A stretch of 6,629 bases of DNA from contig CAYXZO010000094.1 of the NCBI GenBank assembly GCA_964469505.1, positions 1 to 6,629 on the forward strand, read 5' to 3'. Below, in pieces: positions 1 through 6,257 of this stretch. The stretch is from CAYXZO01 sp964469505 (lineage in GTDB: Bacteria; Fidelibacterota; UBA8477; JABMPR01). Positions within the stretch are counted from its first letter, which is position 1, and each line of letters opens with the position of its first letter. The notes beneath the pieces are model-generated. The model was not told where the DNA came from and did not search any database. It saw only the letters and a program-made list of their open reading frames with translations. A program made the position numbers and the translations under genes.

Positions 1-1
1 A

Positions 2-1666
2 ACATATAAAGCTTGGGATTGGCTGAAAACTCACGAAGAAGGTCAGTTTTTCGAAAGGAAAACTTGTCGTGACTACGCCCGCGGAAGGGCCAAACGGCGG
101 AAAGCAAAAGAGGTCGCCCGGGATGTTGCGGAGACCTTATCAGCTATGGACAATGCAGATGGCGGGATCCTGGCTCTGGGTATCGAGGATGACGGAACGC
201 CAACCGGTGTGGACTATCCACCAGATCGCCTTAAAGTGATTCTGCAGGCCCCTCATCGGCTTATAAATCCACCTTTGAAAACACGCCACCAATGGGCTGA
301 GCTCGATAAGTTCAAAATATTGGTATTTGAAGTGGATTGGAGTCCTGAGGTACATCAGTTGAGTGACGGCCGATACCTTATGCGGGTTGGTGATAAAAAC
401 ATGCCATTCCCTGCAACAGATATTGCGGCAATTAAAGCCGGCAAGCGTAAAAGGGTTACCGAATCTCGCCTTGTCCCCGAAGCCTCTATTCATGATCTGG
501 ACATGGAACTCTTAACCGCTTTTCGTGAAAGGGCTGGTCTTGCTTTAACAACTGAGGAAATTCTTCAACACTTCAGGCTCGGTGAACGACGGAATGGCCA
601 CATGGTACTTTCTCTGGCGGCTATTTTACTTTTCGGGAAGGACCCTTTGCGCTGGCACCCCGCATGTTTTGTGGACTTTGTCAAATGGGAAGGTACGGAA
701 CGCCGCTTTGGAGCAGAACTTAATGCTGTAAAGCGAGAACGGGTTGAAGGCCCTTTGCCGAGCCTTATAGAGAAGACTTTTAAGACCATTCAACCCCATA
801 TCCGGGAACGGCAACGCCTTGTGGACCTCTTTTTTGAAGAGCACTTTGAGTATCCAGCCTTTGTGTGGCAGGAGGCTATTATAAATGCCGTTGCTCATAG
901 GGATTATGTACTGGAAGGGACGGGTATCGAAGTCTGGCTATTTGATGACCGCATGGAAATTCGTAGCCCAGGGAAGCTTGTGGAGCCTGTTACCTTGGAG
1001 CACCTCAAGCATCGTGAACGCATCCATGCTTCCCGCAATCCCCGGATTGTCAGGGTGCTGACTGAGTGGCGATTTATGCGTGAGCTGGGAGAAGGCATTC
1101 CCCGTATGCACGAAGTGATGGAACGCGAAGGTCTCAAACCACCAGAGTTTTATTTTGAGGCAGGGAATATTTTCACGGTGGTGCTACGCAACACGCTGAT
1201 ATATCCACCGGAAACCATCATATGGTTGAAGCAATTTGAAAAACACAACCTTAGCCCCAATCAAAAACGTCTTCTGGCATATGCTCATGCTCACGGCGGA
1301 CAGTTTACCAGCAGAATCTACCAGAAATTGGTAGGAGCAGATATCTACACGGCATCCCATGATATCAAAGATCTTATCCGCAAAGGGATCGTCCATCTCA
1401 TCCGGAAAGGGGGGCGGATCTACAAGGTGGTGGAACCATCTGCAAAATACACTGTACCTTTCCCCGAAGATCTGAAAAAGTTATTGCCCGTTATGAGAAG
1501 CAAGGGATTTATACAAAATCAAGATGTGCGCCAAGTGCTTGGCCTTTCACGCATCCAAGCGTATCGCTTATTGGAGCAATGGGTTGTTTCCGGATTCTTG
1601 CACAAAGAGGGAAAAGGCCGCGGATCGCGTTATGTCCTGGAAGAAAATGTTTCACTCTCCAGATAA
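2..1666 (+). CDS. AlbA_2 / RecG-like ATP-binding putative transcriptional regulator, 5' end outside window
   Basis: Seen: the frame is open from base 2 to the TAA at 1664-1666, giving 554 visible residues (numbered from base 2). There is no ATG, GTG or TTG codon before ATG 146, so the true start lies left of the window. Residues 13-20 (EGQFFERK) and 49-65, around DNADGG and GIEDDG, are the typical core of an AlbA_2 (Schlafen-like, nucleic-acid-binding) domain, which a start at 146 would cut in half. Residues about 288-390 look like the GHKL-type ATPase domain of this family: EAIINAVAHRDY (N295), DDRMEIRSPG (315-324) and GEGI (363-366). Two winged-helix segments follow, at about 417-475 and 489-546, the second ending near GRGSRYVL. 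Family knowledge: COG2865-type proteins are cytoplasmic, often called RecG-like, and usually taken as regulators; they carry no helicase motifs. Inference: it regulates the nuclease-helicase gene 62 bases downstream. Family sure, role less so. Confidence 0.9.
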   Translation, partial: TYKAWDWLKTHEEGQFFERKTCRDYARGRAKRRKAKEVARDVAETLSAMDNADGGILALGIEDDGTPTGVDYPPDRLKVILQAPHRLINPPLKTRHQWAELDKFKILVFEVDWSPEVHQLSDGRYLMRVGDKNMPFPATDIAAIKAGKRKRVTESRLVPEASIHDLDMELLTAFRERAGLALTTEEILQHFRLGERRNGHMVLSLAAILLFGKDPLRWHPACFVDFVKWEGTERRFGAELNAVKRERVEGPLPSLIEKTFKTIQPHIRERQRLVDLFFEEHFEYPAFVWQEAIINAVAHRDYVLEGTGIEVWLFDDRMEIRSPGKLVEPVTLEHLKHRERIHASRNPRIVRVLTEWRFMRELGEGIPRMHEVMEREGLKPPEFYFEAGNIFTVVLRNTLIYPPETIIWLKQFEKHNLSPNQKRLLAYAHAHGGQFTSRIYQKLVGADIYTASHDIKDLIRKGIVHLIRKGGRIYKVVEPSAKYTVPFPEDLKKLLPVMRSKGFIQNQDVRQVLGLSRIQAYRLLEQWVVSGFLHKEGKGRGSRYVLEENVSLSR

Positions 1667-1687
1667 AATGCTGCAGCCTCCGAAGCA

Positions 1688-1714
1688 AATGATGCATTTA
1701 AGAATGATACATTT
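1688..1714. repeat. Tandem AATGnnnCATT dyads, candidate operator
   Basis: AATGATGCATTT (1688-1699) and AATGATACATTT (1703-1714) match at 11 of 12 positions and start 15 bases apart. Each is also a small inverted repeat, AATG and CATT around three bases; the first copy extends to AAATG/CATTT at 1687-1699. They lie between the regulator's stop codon and the ribosome binding site of the nuclease-helicase gene. Repeated dyads at this position suit a protein binding site, perhaps for the winged-helix regulator upstream. Seen: the repeats. Inferred: the function. A chance repeat cannot be excluded from one sequence. Confidence 0.45.
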
Positions 1715-1716
1715 TC

Positions 1717-1721
1717 AAGGG
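1717..1721 (+). promoter_or_regulatory. Ribosome binding site of the PLD-helicase gene
   Basis: AAGGG sits seven bases before ATG 1729. A GTG codon directly precedes the ATG in frame (1726-1728), but its spacing to AAGGG would be only four bases. ATG 1729 is therefore the preferred start; the difference is one residue. Confidence 0.6.
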
Positions 1722-1728
1722 AAAGGTG

Positions 1729-4700
1729 ATGCCTAATAAGTTCATCACCAATGCGAAACCAAAGAGCTTAAAAGCCCGCATCAATACGCTCATTCGGCAC
1801 AGCCGGGAACTCAAGTTCCTGGTGGGATTCTTCTATTTCTCCGGCTGGCGGGAACTGTACGAAGCGTTGAAAGCGCGGGGCGACCTTAGCATTAAAATCC
1901 TGGTGGGGCTGGACACTGACTTGCACCTGGGACAGGTGCTGGAAATTGCTGACCCGGAGGCAGAACAGCGCAGCCAACAAGAACTGGTGGGACGTTTCTA
2001 TGCCTCCCTGCGCATGGCTTTACGGGACGAGGCTCTGGATACGCAGGAATTCTACGAACAAGTTTCCTTTTTCTTGCACTTGCTGGAAATGGGGCGCTTG
2101 CAAATTCGCAAGACCTTCGACCCCAACCACGCCAAACTCTATCTATTTCGATTGGATGAGGCCGGGCAATCCCTCATCAACGCACCTGGACGCTTCATCA
2201 CCGGCTCCAGCAACCTCACTCGGGCCGGGCTATTGGGACAGCAGGAATTCAACGTGGAGATTGGGGACTATGGCTGGGAAGACGCCGAAGGCTATTTCGA
2301 CGAACTCTGGGAGATGGCTATCCCCCTCAGTGAACTGGACGAACGCAAAGATCAAATTATTCGCATCATCCGCCGCCAGACCCAGGTGGCGGAAATTACC
2401 CCCTTCGAAGCCTACGCGCTGGTGCTGAAAACCTACCTGGATCTGATGGAGCAAAAGGCTCTGCGCCCGCAGGTGAAACGCCTGATGGAGGAACGGGGCT
2501 ATCGGGTGTATCGCTACCAGGAGGAGGCGGTGCAGCAGGCCCTAACCGTGTTGGAAGAGTACGGCGGAGTCATTCTGGCGGATGTGGTGGGCCTGGGCAA
2601 ATCGGTAATAGCCAGTTGGCTGTCGCGGGAGCGCAACGGCCGGGGGCTGGTGATTTGTCCCCCGGCATTGGTGGGTGACCCTAAGACCAGAGCTACCGGC
2701 TGGTACAAATATCTGAGCGACTTCGGCCTGCACGATTGGGATGTGTATTCCCTGGGAGCGCTGGATAAGGTGCAGGAATATCTGGCTCGCTATGGTGATG
2801 ACGTCACTACCATCATCGTGGATGAGGCGCATCGTTTCCGCAACGAAGATACCGAGGCATATGAACGCTTGAGCCAGATTTGTACCAACCGGGCCGTCAT
2901 TTTGCTCACCGCGACACCTTTCAATAACGCCCCTTCGGACATCTTCGCCCTGCTGAAACTTTTTATCCCGCCAGGCAAATCCACCTTGACTCTGGATGAA
3001 AAACTGGCCGCGCGGTTCGCTCGTTACAACAGCGAGTTCCGTAAATTGTCCTATATCTTGCGCTACCACAATGCGGGCGGCGAAAAGGGAAGCCGAGCGG
3101 AAAAATATTATCAGGACCTCTTTGAGGTTAAATCGCCTGTAAATGTTGCTAAAGTACAGCGACGGGTACGCCAACTGGCAAACGAGATTCGGGCTGTAAT
3201 TGAGCCTGTGGTAATCCGCCGCAATCGCCTGGACCTGAAACGGGATCCCATTTACAATCAGGAAGTCACCGCACTTTCTGAGGTGGCCGACCCAATCGAG
3301 CTATTTTACGAATTGGCCCCTGAACAGTCTCAATTTTACGATAAAGTCATTCGTGACTATTTTGGAGAAAACGATCGGTTTAAGGGAGCGATTTATCAAC
3401 CATTCGCCTACGAGCGCCGGCGTCGGTTGGAAGAACTAGAGAGCGAGTTTACTTACCAACAACAACGCAACTTGTACGAATTCATGCGCCGCTTGCTGGT
3501 CAAACGCTTTGAAAGCTCTTTCGGCGCGTTCGCGCAAAGTGTACGGAACTTCATCCGCATTCATGAAATCGTTCTGACCTTCGTAGAAAAGACAGGCAAA
3601 TACATCCTGGACCGCAGGTTGATGGAGAAGATCTGGGAAGAAGATGAAGAAACTATTGAGGAAGCGCTATTACAATTCGTTGAGCGTTTGAAGGAAAAAC
3701 CCAGACTTGATCCCCGCCATGACCGTATTTACGTAATTGAAGATTTCGACCTGGCGGAACGATTCCTGGAGGACATTCGTTCCGACCTGGAATTGCTCCA
3801 GGAGATCGCCGCTAAAGTTGAGCAATTAAGGCTGGTGGACCAGGACCCGAAACGCCAGCGCCTGGTGGAAGCCACACGCCACATTCTGGAAACATCCGGG
3901 AACTCCGGCGAACCTCGGCGCAAGGTAGTCATATTTAGCGAGTATCAGGACACTGTTCGACACATTGCTCCCGTTCTCCAAGAGGCTTTCCCGGGCCGGG
4001 TGCTGTTGGCCGAAGGTACGTTGAATAAACGCTTTTTCGATGAGTTATTGGAGAATTTCGACGCCGCGCATCCTGCGGAGAAACAGCGGGACGCTTACGA
4101 TATCTTGGTGGCAACGGACAAGCTCTCCGAGGGCATCAACCTTAACCGCGCCGGTGCTATTATCAACTACGACATCCCCTGGAATCCTACACGTGTCATC
4201 CAACGCTTAGGGCGTATCAATCGCGTAGGACATAAAGTCTTTGAAAAGCTGTACGCCTATAACTTTTTTCCCACTGAGCAGGGGGCGGAAATCGTTAAAA
4301 GCCGTGAGATTGCGGCCCAGAAAATGTTTTTGATTCACAACACTCTGGGTGAGGATGCTAAGGTCTTCACGCCCGATGAAGAACCCTCGCCGGCGGAACT
4401 ATTCAAACGAATCAACCGAAATCCTGAAGAACTCGAAGAGGAAAGCTTGCTCACTTCTCTGCGGCGGGAATTCTTTACCATCCGGGAACGGTATCCTGAC
4501 CTGGTGAAAGGCTTAGCTGACTTTCCTGCCAGAGTGAAAACCGCCAAAGAAAATGAACGCAACGAACTTTTGGTTTTTCGGCGTAAAGGTCTACAGCTAT
4601 TTATCCATGCTGTTCCAGAAACATCAACCGAAAAACCTGAAGTAAATGCGTTCTCTTTGGAACAAGCGCTTCCGCACATTCGCTGTCGTCCAGATACCCC

Positions 4701-5127
4701 ACGCCAGCCTTTAAGCCCGCGTTTCTGGCCGTCCTATGAGCTAATTAAACGCTATCGAGAGCATACCCATACGCCCGCAAGTGAACATTCGTTATCCGTG
4801 AAAGCCGAAAATAACCTGCGCAGCGCGTTGGAAAAGCACGCGGCTGATCTGGATGAATTTCTGCCTTTCATTCAAACCCTACTGCGCGACCTCAAAGAGT
4901 TTCAGACTCTCCCTAAATACACTTTGCGTCGCTTAACTGTGGTGGAAATGAGCGAAAAAGCTTCCCCAAAGGATATTCAGCGTTTCAAGAAGGAACTGGA
5001 ATCCTTGCGCCGTGCTCTGGGAGATGACTACCTTGAACGTATTGAAAAGCAGGTGAGGGAATTTCGGAGTGAGATTATCATCGCCGTGGAAAATATTGCC
5101 GCAGAAGCCAAGGAAGAAGGAAATTAA
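1729..5127 (+). CDS. Phospholipase-D-type nuclease fused to SNF2-like DEAH helicase
   Basis: Likely a DNA-translocating nuclease of a defence locus. Of its 1132 residues, about 1-220 form a PLD-like domain: a hydrophobic strand KFLVGFFYFSGW (29-40), one HxK (H134, K136 in HAKLYLF), then GSSNLT (159-164) and EFNVEI (173-178). With a single HxK it would need to dimerise to form an active site. The helicase follows: YQ (263-264), Walker A DVVGLGKS (285-292), DEAH (365-368), TATPFNN (394-400); the second lobe has VIFSEYQ (734-740), ATDKLSEGINL (795-805) and QRLGRINRVG (825-834). About 330 residues separate the lobes, far more than in a minimal SF2 helicase. Residues 840-1132 are charged, largely helical and unassigned, ending in a probable coiled coil. 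It lies 62 bases after the regulator gene on the same strand, with no terminator seen between them, so co-transcription is likely. All core helicase motifs are present, so it is probably active. Domain calls are firm; the defence role is inferred from the family and neighbours. Confidence 0.93.
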   Translation: MPNKFITNAKPKSLKARINTLIRHSRELKFLVGFFYFSGWRELYEALKARGDLSIKILVGLDTDLHLGQVLEIADPEAEQRSQQELVGRFYASLRMALRDEALDTQEFYEQVSFFLHLLEMGRLQIRKTFDPNHAKLYLFRLDEAGQSLINAPGRFITGSSNLTRAGLLGQQEFNVEIGDYGWEDAEGYFDELWEMAIPLSELDERKDQIIRIIRRQTQVAEITPFEAYALVLKTYLDLMEQKALRPQVKRLMEERGYRVYRYQEEAVQQALTVLEEYGGVILADVVGLGKSVIASWLSRERNGRGLVICPPALVGDPKTRATGWYKYLSDFGLHDWDVYSLGALDKVQEYLARYGDDVTTIIVDEAHRFRNEDTEAYERLSQICTNRAVILLTATPFNNAPSDIFALLKLFIPPGKSTLTLDEKLAARFARYNSEFRKLSYILRYHNAGGEKGSRAEKYYQDLFEVKSPVNVAKVQRRVRQLANEIRAVIEPVVIRRNRLDLKRDPIYNQEVTALSEVADPIELFYELAPEQSQFYDKVIRDYFGENDRFKGAIYQPFAYERRRRLEELESEFTYQQQRNLYEFMRRLLVKRFESSFGAFAQSVRNFIRIHEIVLTFVEKTGKYILDRRLMEKIWEEDEETIEEALLQFVERLKEKPRLDPRHDRIYVIEDFDLAERFLEDIRSDLELLQEIAAKVEQLRLVDQDPKRQRLVEATRHILETSGNSGEPRRKVVIFSEYQDTVRHIAPVLQEAFPGRVLLAEGTLNKRFFDELLENFDAAHPAEKQRDAYDILVATDKLSEGINLNRAGAIINYDIPWNPTRVIQRLGRINRVGHKVFEKLYAYNFFPTEQGAEIVKSREIAAQKMFLIHNTLGEDAKVFTPDEEPSPAELFKRINRNPEELEEESLLTSLRREFFTIRERYPDLVKGLADFPARVKTAKENERNELLVFRRKGLQLFIHAVPETSTEKPEVNAFSLEQALPHIRCRPDTPRQPLSPRFWPSYELIKRYREHTHTPASEHSLSVKAENNLRSALEKHAADLDEFLPFIQTLLRDLKEFQTLPKYTLRRLTVVEMSEKASPKDIQRFKKELESLRRALGDDYLERIEKQVREFRSEIIIAVENIAAEAKEEGN

Positions 5128-5184
5128 TATTATCCGTTTGTACAATTACTGCTGTAATAAAGCTTACCGATCAGCAACTGAGCT

Positions 5185-5940
5185 ATGTTTTTATGTCTTC
5201 AAACGTTTTTAAAGTATTTCATGCAAAAACCTGAGAAACAGTTAAAAGAATATTTAAAAAAAATAATATTTAGATTCTTATACATTCATTCTTTGCATAA
5301 GCAAGTATTGTTGATTTCAGATTGGCAAAAACCTGGCAGGATTGAGGCTATTCAAATTGGGTCATATTTTTTTGAGTTAACATTATATAGCTTCAGACGT
5401 ACGATAATTCTAGAATTGTGTAAGTTGCTTTCAGAAAAAGAAGATAAGTCATTACTTGACTGGTTAAAAAAGGCCAAACAAAACGTAAAAGCGTTAAGTC
5501 CTTCTGTTTACACCTCTGGGGTAAAATCTGATGGCTCTAGAAAGGTGTTAGAACCGGATGAATATATAAGGCTTATTGAAGAGCAAATCTGTGTTATTCG
5601 CAGATATGATTGTCTATTAAATACTATGAAAACATGGAGAGATAAAGATATCGCTCATAGTGATAGAGCATATTTCAATGACCCAAGCAAATTAAATGAT
5701 TTGTTTACAGTAAGCGATCTTGATATAAGGTGCTTATTAGGAGACGTTGGTGAAATACTTCGTAAGCATTACTCATTATTGTTTCATGGCGATATTAACC
5801 TGGATGTTTCGAGTAGTAGTAATGTGGATACGGTATTGAAATATGTGAGAGCATTCGATCGAGTATGGCATGATAAAAGAGTAACTAGGGATTGTAAAAT
5901 TCGTGTATTTAAATATTTGCAAGATAAACCTTTTAATTAA
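5185..5940 (+). CDS. AbiU2-like HEPN protein, putative abortive-infection RNase
   Basis: A 251-residue, mostly alpha-helical protein. R152 and H158 in RDKDIAH, followed by SD, fit the R-x4-6-H motif of HEPN ribonucleases, and the surrounding WRDKDIAHSD is typical of the AbiU2 group. Family knowledge: HEPN proteins of this kind are metal-independent RNases, often in toxin-antitoxin or abortive-infection loci; AbiU is a lactococcal phage-resistance system. The start is uncertain. An in-frame TGA at 5179-5181 limits the frame to ATG 5185, but ATG 5221 (239 residues, starting MQKPEKQLKEYL) would drop an odd hydrophobic leader, MFLCLQTFLKYF. Neither start has a clear Shine-Dalgarno sequence. The gene is strongly AT-rich and favours AAA, ATA and AGA codons, unlike the helicase gene, which suggests separate acquisition. 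It begins 57 bases after the helicase stop and might be read through from it. HEPN fold likely; target unknown. Confidence 0.75.
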   Translation: MFLCLQTFLKYFMQKPEKQLKEYLKKIIFRFLYIHSLHKQVLLISDWQKPGRIEAIQIGSYFFELTLYSFRRTIILELCKLLSEKEDKSLLDWLKKAKQNVKALSPSVYTSGVKSDGSRKVLEPDEYIRLIEEQICVIRRYDCLLNTMKTWRDKDIAHSDRAYFNDPSKLNDLFTVSDLDIRCLLGDVGEILRKHYSLLFHGDINLDVSSSSNVDTVLKYVRAFDRVWHDKRVTRDCKIRVFKYLQDKPFN

Positions 5941-5985
5941 TAAAAGAAGCAAGTAGTTAATTGTACGTTATTATAAAACAATGAC

Positions 5986-6096
5986 ATGTTAGCTACTGCT
6001 ATTATCGGTAAATTCAATGGTCAATTTCATTTTATGATTGTGGTCTTAACAGCCTATACTAAAAAAACCTCGGAGTCAGTATTTAAGAGCAAATAA
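5986..6096 (+). pseudogene. Possible gene remnant, 36 codons
   Basis: The frame runs from ATG 5986 to TAA 6094-6096, with a stop at 5974-5976 just upstream. The peptide contains IIGKFNGQFHF and MIVVLTAYTKKTSESV, which alternate hydrophobic and polar residues like the last beta strands of a small toxin-type domain (RelE, BrnT or DUF4258-like). No front half of such a domain precedes it, and no ribosome binding site is evident. It may be the tail of a decayed toxin gene, or chance. Only the ORF itself is seen; the family resemblance is an impression. Confidence 0.15.
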
Positions 6097-6132
6097 ATAT
6101 ATTGTTGAGTTAGAATAAGCCGGTCAAAGAAA

Positions 6133-6255
6133 ATGAACTCCTGTGCGAGCAAAGCAGAACATTATCGAAGTGTCGAAGATATAATAATCCAACTGAGAGA
6201 AACATTCAACAATTGTTGTTTGCCAAGAACAGGGGGTGAGAAAGGAAAACCATAA
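6133..6255 (+). CDS. Small ORF of 40 codons, possible leader of the next gene
   Basis: ATG 6133 to TAA 6253-6255 encodes a 40-residue peptide starting MNSCASKAEHYRS and ending GGEKGKP. It has three cysteines, C4 and the pair C28-C29, and no recognised family. The stop codon ends two bases before the GTG start of the following frame (6258), the arrangement expected for translational coupling. No good Shine-Dalgarno sequence precedes ATG 6133, only the A-rich CAAAGAAA at 6125-6132. It could be a real small protein, a leader that lets ribosomes reach a weak GTG start, or a chance ORF. Confidence 0.3.
   Translation: MNSCASKAEHYRSVEDIIIQLRETFNNCCLPRTGGEKGKP
6241..6246 (+). promoter_or_regulatory. 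Possible ribosome binding site for the GTG start at 6258
   Basis: AAAGGA lies 11 bases before GTG 6258. The spacing is slightly long, but it is the only purine-rich match nearby. It lies inside the end of the 40-codon ORF, so ribosomes finishing that ORF would pass over it, which fits coupled translation. Confidence 0.35.
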
Positions 6256-6257
6256 AA

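Larger units (their letters stand above)
5941..6257. other. AT-rich intergenic stretch with two small ORFs
   Basis: This 317-base stretch has no large gene, no recognisable RNA gene and no convincing terminator (no GC-rich hairpin followed by a T run). It holds a 36-codon ORF (5986-6096) and a 40-codon ORF (6133-6255), described separately. Its composition resembles the HEPN gene rather than the helicase gene, so it may belong to the same acquired segment or be the decayed remains of older genes. Confidence 0.6.

Noticed and set aside
2..1666. Calling the first gene a RecG helicase
   Set aside because: Such proteins are often labelled RecG-like, but no Walker A/DEAH helicase motifs are present. 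The domains are AlbA_2, a GHKL-type ATPase-like domain and winged helices.
1524..1736. A 70-codon + strand ORF across the regulator-helicase junction
   Set aside because: It lies out of frame over the second winged helix of the regulator and runs into the helicase start. It has no ribosome binding site and no family resemblance.
2542..3174. A 210-codon reverse-strand ORF inside the helicase gene
   Set aside because: It is opposite the conserved helicase motifs Walker A, DEAH and TATP, which fix the real frame. It shows no recognisable domain and is a by-product of the GC-rich coding sequence.
1729..5127. Mokosh type II (single-protein helicase-PLD defence)
   Set aside because: Mokosh uses a COG1112-type superfamily 1 helicase with the PLD domain. 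Here the helicase is superfamily 2 with DEAH and QRLGRINR motifs, and the PLD domain is N-terminal.
1729..5127. DISARM locus
   Set aside because: The PLD and SNF2 parts recall DrmC and DrmD, but no DrmA, DrmB or methyltransferase gene is in the window and the two parts are fused. Not enough to call DISARM.
5145..5158. Hairpin ATTAC-TGCT-GTAAT after the helicase gene as a terminator
   Set aside because: The stem is five base pairs, AT-rich and not followed by a run of T, so it is unlikely to stop transcription.
6143..6147. GTGCG as the 5' end of a group II intron
   Set aside because: Only a five-base match. No domain V-like hairpin or reverse transcriptase is visible downstream in the window.
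6207..6218. Perfect 12-base palindrome CAACAATTGTTG
   Set aside because: One or two perfect 12-base palindromes are expected by chance in a window of this length. It lies within the 40-codon ORF with no second copy seen.
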